Assembly (NCBI RefSeq): GCF_900156545.1
Contig: NZ_FTNW01000001.1
Span: 620,001-684,000, forward strand
Reading direction: 5' to 3'
DNA from: Aquipseudomonas alcaligenes
Lineage (GTDB): Bacteria > Pseudomonadota > Gammaproteobacteria > Pseudomonadales > Pseudomonadaceae
Length of the DNA stretch: 64,000 nucleotides
Part shown: piece by piece, positions 60,047 through 64,000 of the stretch
Layout of the letters: each line of letters opens with the position of its first letter
How positions within the stretch are numbered: position 1 is the stretch's first letter
Program-made: the position numbers and the translations under genes
Notes under the pieces: model-generated
What the model was told of the DNA's origin: nothing
What the model saw: the letters and a program-made list of their open reading frames with translations, nothing else
The model's database searches: none

Positions 60047-60652
60047 ATGCGTGCGTTGTGGGTGAGCGGTGCACTGACACTGCTGATGTGGGCACAGGGC
60101 GCACTGGCCGGCACCGTCCTGGTGGTCGGGGATAGTATCAGCGCCGCTTTGGGAGTGGATACCCGCCAGGGTTGGGTCGCACTGCTGCAAAAACGCCTGC
60201 AGGACGGCGGTTTCGAGCATCGTGTAGTCAATGCTTCGATCAGCGGCGATACCAGCTCGGGCGGCGCCGCGCGGCTGCCGGCGCTGCTTGCGCAGCATCA
60301 GCCAGAACTGGTGATCATCGAGTTGGGCGGCAACGATGGCCTGCGTGGCCAGCCGCTGGTGCAATTGCAACAGAATCTTGCGCGGATGATCGATGCTTCC
60401 CGCGCGGCGGAGGCCGATGTGCTGCTATTGGGCATGCGTCTGCCGCCCAACTACGGTCAGCGCTACACCCAGGCGTTTGCCCAGGTCTATGCGGACCTGG
60501 CCGCGGGTAAGCAGGTGGCCCTGGTGCCGTTTCTACTCGAGGGGGTCGGTGGTGTCCCGGGCATGATGCAGGCCGACGGCATCCACCCAACGGCAGCGGC
60601 TCAGCCGATCATGCTGGAGAACGTCTGGTCGACACTGGAGCCGCTGCTCTGA
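60047..60652 (+). CDS. tesA: Multifunctional SGNH esterase/thioesterase TesA
   Basis: A 201-residue periplasmic lysophospholipase/thioesterase. The signal peptide ends at ALAG near residue 21. The catalytic Ser30 is in VVGDSIS (block I), Gly in the SSGG segment (II), Asn in LGGNDGLRG (III), and Asp/His in ADGIHPTAAAQ (V). Length matches Pseudomonas TesA. GGAG is placed just after the divergent ybbA start, so tesA's promoter must lie inside the ybbA coding region. Confidence 0.95.
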   Translation: MRALWVSGALTLLMWAQGALAGTVLVVGDSISAALGVDTRQGWVALLQKRLQDGGFEHRVVNASISGDTSSGGAARLPALLAQHQPELVIIELGGNDGLRGQPLVQLQQNLARMIDASRAAEADVLLLGMRLPPNYGQRYTQAFAQVYADLAAGKQVALVPFLLEGVGGVPGMMQADGIHPTAAAQPIMLENVWSTLEPLL

Positions 60653-60708
60653 GCCTTTCCCGCCTGCGGGCTTTCGGCTATCGTGGCGCCCCCGCCCTGG
60701 AGCCGTGA

Positions 60709-60990
60709 ATGCCGCGTCCCGCCTGGTCCCTGTACGCCTACCAACTGATCGTGCCCGACGAACAGCTTGACCTGTTCGCCTGCCGTGAAGCCAAGGTGCA
60801 TCTGGTTGCGCGCCAGCTGGAGTTGGGCGGATTCGCCGATCGCACCCTGTGTGGCGGCTTGCTGCCTGCGCTACCGGTGATGCGCGATGTGGACAGGGCC
60901 GGCCTGCGCGACAGGCGACTGTGTGCCTACTGTCGCGAGATCCTCGAGGCGCAGCGTCGCGGTGAACGGCCGCTATGGCCCGAAACCTGA
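60709..60990 (+). CDS. Hypothetical protein, 93 aa
   Basis: A small protein with AYQLIVPDEQLDLFACREA near the start and a CAYC motif (about residues 72-75) that could bind a metal together with Cys48 or so. It lacks a signal peptide. GGAG lies 8 nt before the ATG. I cannot assign it to a family by eye. It stands between tesA and the L,D-transpeptidase gene. Confidence 0.7.
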   Translation: MPRPAWSLYAYQLIVPDEQLDLFACREAKVHLVARQLELGGFADRTLCGGLLPALPVMRDVDRAGLRDRRLCAYCREILEAQRRGERPLWPET

Positions 60991-61064
60991 GCTCTCCCGG
61001 CGCGCGCGCCGTCGGTGTACAATCCCGAGTCTTTCCATCAGCCATTCTTGCCAAGGATTTACGG

Positions 61065-62018
61065 ATGTTGTCGCTCGCCCGCTCCCTGAGCCTCGCCAGC
61101 CTGATCGTGGCCGGCCCTGCTGCCGCCCTCGAACTGCCTCTGCCGCCTCCGGGCGAAGATATCGTCGGTCAGATCCAGGTGATCAAGGCCAAGTACGAAG
61201 ACACCTTCGCCGATATCGCCACGGCCAACGACCTGGGTTATCTGGAAATGGTGGCGGCCAACCCGGGTGTTGACGCCTGGCTGCCGGGCGAGGGCGCCGA
61301 GATCATCCTGCCGACCCGCTACATCCTGCCGCCGGGCCCGCGCGAGGGTATCGTCATCAACCTGGCCGAGTACCGCATGTACTACTTCCCGAAGGGGCAG
61401 AACGTCGTGCATACCTACCCGCTGGGTATCGGTCGCGAAGGCTGGGGTTCGCCCATTGCCCATACCACCATCACCGCCAAGACGCCGAACCCGGGCTGGA
61501 CGCCGCCAGCGTCGATTCGTGCCGAGCACGCTGCCGATGGTGATCCGCTGCCGGCCTACGTGCCGCCAGGCCCAAACAACCCGTTGGGGCCGTTCAAGTT
61601 CACTCTGGGCACTCCGGGCTACCTGATCCATGGTTCGAACAAGAAGTTCGGTATCGGTATGCGGGTTAGCCACGGCTGCTTCCGCATGCTCAACAACAAC
61701 GTGCTGGAGCTGGCCAAGATGGCGCCGGTAGGCACCTCGGTGCGTATCGTCAATGAGCCTTACAAGTTTGGTGTCAGCGGCGGCAAGATCTATCTGGAGG
61801 CTCATGAGCCGCTGAGCGACAGTGGTGAGCCGTCTGTTGTGGACAAGCACACCGCCGTGATCAATGCCCTGCTGAAGAACGAGCAGCTTGCCGGCAGCAT
61901 GCGCCTGGACTGGGACATGGTGCGCGAGGTGGTAGCCTCCGAAGATGGCATGCCGATCGAGATCGCCGTGCCTCAGGAGGCGGTGGCCAACCATCAGGCC
62001 GCTCCACTGGAGATGTAA
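61065..62018 (+). CDS. L,D-transpeptidase (ErfK/YbiS family)
   Basis: A 317-aa periplasmic YkuD-domain enzyme. The signal peptide (about 1-21) is followed by a LysM-like segment (DTFADIATANDLGYLEMVAAN, read in two blocks, about 46-66) and the catalytic domain. The active His189 is in YLIHGSNKKF and the nucleophile Cys205 in VSHGCFRM. Family enzymes either attach Lpp to peptidoglycan or make 3-3 crosslinks. Because oprI, a Lpp-like lipoprotein, lies directly downstream on the other strand, a role in anchoring OprI is a plausible inference. Confidence 0.93.
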   Translation: MLSLARSLSLASLIVAGPAAALELPLPPPGEDIVGQIQVIKAKYEDTFADIATANDLGYLEMVAANPGVDAWLPGEGAEIILPTRYILPPGPREGIVINLAEYRMYYFPKGQNVVHTYPLGIGREGWGSPIAHTTITAKTPNPGWTPPASIRAEHAADGDPLPAYVPPGPNNPLGPFKFTLGTPGYLIHGSNKKFGIGMRVSHGCFRMLNNNVLELAKMAPVGTSVRIVNEPYKFGVSGGKIYLEAHEPLSDSGEPSVVDKHTAVINALLKNEQLAGSMRLDWDMVREVVASEDGMPIEIAVPQEAVANHQAAPLEM

Positions 62019-62035
62019 GACTCTTGGCGCCAAAG

Positions 62036-62067
62036 AGCCCGTCCGCAGCAATGCCGGCGGGCTTTTT
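62036..62067 (+). terminator. Terminator of the L,D-transpeptidase gene
   Basis: AGCCCG (62036-62041) and CGGGCT (62058-62063) pair and are followed by TTTT and G-T-rich sequence. Confidence 0.85.
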
Positions 62068-62093
62068 GTTGGTCTGAGCAAATCGCAGGCATT

Positions 62094-62125
62094 AAAAAAG
62101 CCGCCCCGGCGAACCGGGGCGGCTT
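62094..62125 (-). terminator. Terminator of oprI
   Basis: On the minus strand AAGCCGCCCCGG, loop TTCG, CCGGGGCGGCTT and a run of T. The UUCG tetraloop and 12-bp stem make it very stable, fitting an abundant message. Confidence 0.95.
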
Positions 62126-62145
62126 CTTCAAAGCCTTGGCAAGGA

Positions 62146-62397
62146 TTACTTGCGGCTGGCTTTTTCCAGCATGCGCAGAGCGCGCTCGTTGGCTTCGTCA
62201 GCGGTCTGCTGAGCCTTCTGAGCAGCGGCCAGAGCCTCGTCAGCCTTACGGTAGGCTTCGTCGGCACGAGCTTGAGCGCGGGCAGCGGCGTCTTCGGTAG
62301 CGGTCAGACGGGCTTCGGTTTCTTTGGATACGCTGCTGCAACCGGTGGCCAGAACGGCGGCCAGAGCCAGAGCAGAGAATTTCAGAACGTTGTTCAT
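62146..62397 (-). CDS. oprI: Major outer-membrane lipoprotein OprI
   Basis: An 83-residue Lpp-like lipoprotein. The lipobox LATGC puts the lipidated Cys at position 20. The mature chain is a heptad-repeat coiled coil rich in Ala, Glu and Lys, and the C-terminus ends in Lys, the residue that can link to peptidoglycan. It is one of the most abundant Pseudomonas proteins. AGGGGAA precedes the ATG. A sigma-70 promoter and a 5'-end hairpin are present upstream. Confidence 0.97.
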   Translation of the reverse strand: MNNVLKFSALALAAVLATGCSSVSKETEARLTATEDAAARAQARADEAYRKADEALAAAQKAQQTADEANERALRMLEKASRK

Positions 62398-62432
62398 CGT
62401 GTTCCCCTTAAGGTGGACTTTCCATGAAAAGC

Positions 62433-62454
62433 AATTTCCCGAGCGTGGGAAATT
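62433..62454 (-). promoter_or_regulatory. Hairpin at the 5' end of the oprI message
   Basis: AATTTCCC and GGGAAATT (62433-62440 and 62447-62454) pair perfectly with a 6-nt loop. With a start near 62459 the stem begins within about 6 nt of the 5' end. Confidence 0.6.
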
Positions 62455-62465
62455 AGCCGGGCTAC

Positions 62466-62493
62466 ATACTACCCGTTACTTTTAGTAAGTAAA
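62466..62493 (-). promoter_or_regulatory. oprI sigma-70 promoter
   Basis: On the minus strand TTTACT (62493-62488) and TAGTAT (62471-62466) are separated by 16 bp. Transcription would start near 62459, about 62 nt before the ATG. Confidence 0.6.
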
Positions 62494-62727
62494 CTGGCCT
62501 CGCGCAAGGGAAGCAAAAAAAACTTTGCTCCGATCTGTATCCGTCCTTTTTTGTTTAAAAAACATACAGTTCTGACGTTTGCAGGACCTCCCCCTGAACT
62601 TTTGGTTGGAGTTGCAATTGGTACTCTGGTGCATTTCTGACGCGTGGCCGCTGCCGGCAGAGCTTGATAAGATTGCCCGCGCCAGATTTGGCAGGAAGCA
62701 AACTCAGACAACGCCAAGGAAGTACCG

Positions 62728-63990
62728 ATGTCCAAACTCATCAAATGGGGTCTGCTGGCCATTCTGGCTGTTGCAATACTGATCAAGGTCTCTCTGTGGC
62801 TTTCGGTGCGTTCAATCATGAACGACGCCATCGCGCAACTCTCTCCTGTCATGACGTTGAGCTACCAGGGCATCACGTCGTCGTTCAACGGTCGAGTGGG
62901 TGTCGAGGGCATCAAGATCCGGGTGCCGATGATCAATGATGAATTTCGTGTCAGGCATGCCGAGCTCAGGTTCAAAAGCCTGGGAGAGCTGCTGTCCTTC
63001 AAGGAACGTCTAGCGGAGGGCAAGTTCCCCGAGCAGATGTCAGTCAGCCTGAAGGGCTTGGAAGTGGATGTGCATGGCGCCTTCATGGAGATGGTCCAGC
63101 AGGAGCCCGAGGAAGCGGATCTGGCCAGTGCCTGGTCCAGCGTCGCCTGTGGCAGCTCTCGGCAGATCGGCGTGGACGATCTCCTGGAGATGGGGTACCG
63201 GACGCTGGAGACTGACGCGGAGTTCTCCTATCTGTTCCAGCCTGGGCCTCAAACGCTGACCCTCAACATGACCGCTGACGTCCGTGATATGGGGGACTAC
63301 CGGCTGAGCCTATCGCTGGCCAACATGTCGGAGAAACCCGGGGATCTGCGGGTTAACCCGCCGCGCGTGTCGGCACTGGTAGCCGAAGTCAATGACAACC
63401 AGTATCAGCGCAAAATCAGTAGCTACTGCGCTGGTAAGCTCGGCCAGTCGGACGAGCAGTACCTGGAAACCTCAATCAGGCATCTGGACAAGGCTCTGCG
63501 CGCGCAGCGTGTTGCTCTGGCGCCAGAGTTGCTGGACGCACTGAAGGGCTACTACAAGGATCCGCAGTCGTTGCGCGTGGATCTGCGCCCAACTGAAGGT
63601 GCGACTCTGGATGGGTTGCAATTCTTCGAGGCCAAGGATGTGCTAGCGATGCTGCGCCCGGTTGTTCTCATCAACCAGCAGGCGGTGGAACCTCTCACTT
63701 TCACTTGGGTCGACCCCAAGGCTGCGGTATCGCCCTCCGGTAACGAACTGGTACGGGCAGAGGAGCAGGAGGTTCCTGACGGGCCACGCTACGACTTCGT
63801 GGATGTGCGCACATTGTCCGATCATGCGGGTAAGCGGCTACAGTTCATTACCTACGAAGGCACTTACTATCAGGGCGTGCTGCACAAGGTCGAGAATGGC
63901 AAGGTGTTCCTGACGGTGCAGATGGGGACCGGTTCCGCCGAGATGTTTCTTCGGCTGGAAAAGATCGATAAGGTAAGGGTGTTGTTTTGA
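62728..63990 (+). CDS. Hypothetical single-pass membrane-anchored protein, 420 aa
   Basis: One N-terminal transmembrane helix (about 7-28) is followed by a long, mainly beta-strand periplasmic region. The strand-turn pattern (LSYQGITSSFNGRVGVEGIKI) recalls DUF945/AsmA-like proteins, but I cannot assign a family. Cys residues near 141 and 228 may form a disulfide. The C-terminal 60 residues (DFVDVRTLSDHAGKRLQF, YYQGVLHKVENGKVFLTVQ) resemble a small SH3-like barrel. AAGGAAG precedes the ATG. Some Pseudomonas genomes label such genes as acetylornithine deacetylase, but no metallopeptidase motif is visible. A new ATG overlaps its stop at 63990, 11 bp from the window end. Confidence 0.75.
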   Translation: MSKLIKWGLLAILAVAILIKVSLWLSVRSIMNDAIAQLSPVMTLSYQGITSSFNGRVGVEGIKIRVPMINDEFRVRHAELRFKSLGELLSFKERLAEGKFPEQMSVSLKGLEVDVHGAFMEMVQQEPEEADLASAWSSVACGSSRQIGVDDLLEMGYRTLETDAEFSYLFQPGPQTLTLNMTADVRDMGDYRLSLSLANMSEKPGDLRVNPPRVSALVAEVNDNQYQRKISSYCAGKLGQSDEQYLETSIRHLDKALRAQRVALAPELLDALKGYYKDPQSLRVDLRPTEGATLDGLQFFEAKDVLAMLRPVVLINQQAVEPLTFTWVDPKAAVSPSGNELVRAEEQEVPDGPRYDFVDVRTLSDHAGKRLQFITYEGTYYQGVLHKVENGKVFLTVQMGTGSAEMFLRLEKIDKVRVLF

Positions 63991-64000
63991 TGCCTGTTGA

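Larger units (their letters stand above)
62398..62727. other. 330-bp divergent region oprI | hypothetical gene
   Basis: It contains the oprI promoter and 5' hairpin in its left half. The right half (62500-62727) is AT-rich at first, with a T6-G-T3-A6 stretch near 62550, and must carry the promoter for the plus-strand gene at 62728, but I see no convincing -35/-10 pair. No gene is visible. Confidence 0.6.

Overview
The window is a chromosomal segment of a high-GC gammaproteobacterium, almost certainly a Pseudomonas of the aeruginosa / mendocina / alcaligenes lineage. The gltA | sdhCDAB-sucAB-lpdG-sucCD block followed by a BrnQ-type carrier, the lipA-lif lipase pair, the OprI lipoprotein beside an L,D-transpeptidase, TesA, and the MoxR-DUF58-TgpA operon are all typical of that genus. 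I see no phage, insertion sequence, CRISPR array, tRNA or rRNA. Coding density is high and most genes start with an ATG behind a recognisable GGAG-type site.

Region by region. 0.1-7.7 kb: a small membrane protein, then what looks like a polyamine-catabolism locus. It holds an aldehyde dehydrogenase and a Tat-exported amine oxidase on the minus strand, a divergent LysR regulator, an orphan PotF-like binding protein and a Tat-exported spermidine-dehydrogenase-like flavoprotein. 7.7-10.7 kb: housekeeping singles (PpnP, DEDDh exonuclease, 3-hydroxyisobutyrate-dehydrogenase-like enzyme, cysteine-cluster protein, START protein). 10.7-23.8 kb: the TCA block. gltA diverges from a nine-gene operon encoding succinate dehydrogenase, 2-oxoglutarate dehydrogenase and succinyl-CoA synthetase. 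It is followed by a chemoreceptor with a large all-helical ligand domain and a branched-chain amino acid carrier. 27.5-33.6 kb: two alpha/beta hydrolases, a GST, a DUF4892 protein, an AI-2E-family permease and a DUF945 protein. 33.8-41.7 kb: a complete kdpFABCDE high-affinity K+ uptake system with its own two-component regulators; a repetitive hairpin element separates kdpB from kdpC. 41.8-50.9 kb: a TPR/acidic-loop/outer-membrane-barrel protein, a patatin-like protein, a lipoprotein, a flavin-reductase-like protein, the MoxR-DUF58-transglutaminase operon, a thioesterase and TatD. 51-64 kb: an MltF-type lytic transglycosylase, DoxX, lipase and its foldase, ThpR, GreB, a YbbAP-like ABC exporter divergent from TesA, an L,D-transpeptidase, OprI and a large single-pass protein of unknown function.

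Functionally, the best-supported modules are: central carbon flux from citrate to succinate; polyamine oxidation, with two flavoenzymes predicted to be exported; ATP-driven K+ uptake controlled by KdpDE; secreted lipase with a sigma-54-type promoter; and cell-wall maintenance (TgpA, MltF-like, L,D-transpeptidase, OprI).

The most interesting unannotated signals are: a perfect inverted repeat in the LysR/ALDH divergent promoter; a 9-bp-arm inverted repeat behind the gltA promoter; a hairpin at each of the four spaced junctions of the sdh-suc operon; helical-phased CTTTAYGC repeats before kdpF; a palindrome abutting the lipA sigma-54 promoter; a 5'-end hairpin on the oprI message; and a very acidic putative surface loop in the barrel protein. 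All positions and repeats were read by eye; no homology search was run, so family names come from recognised motifs and gene order.
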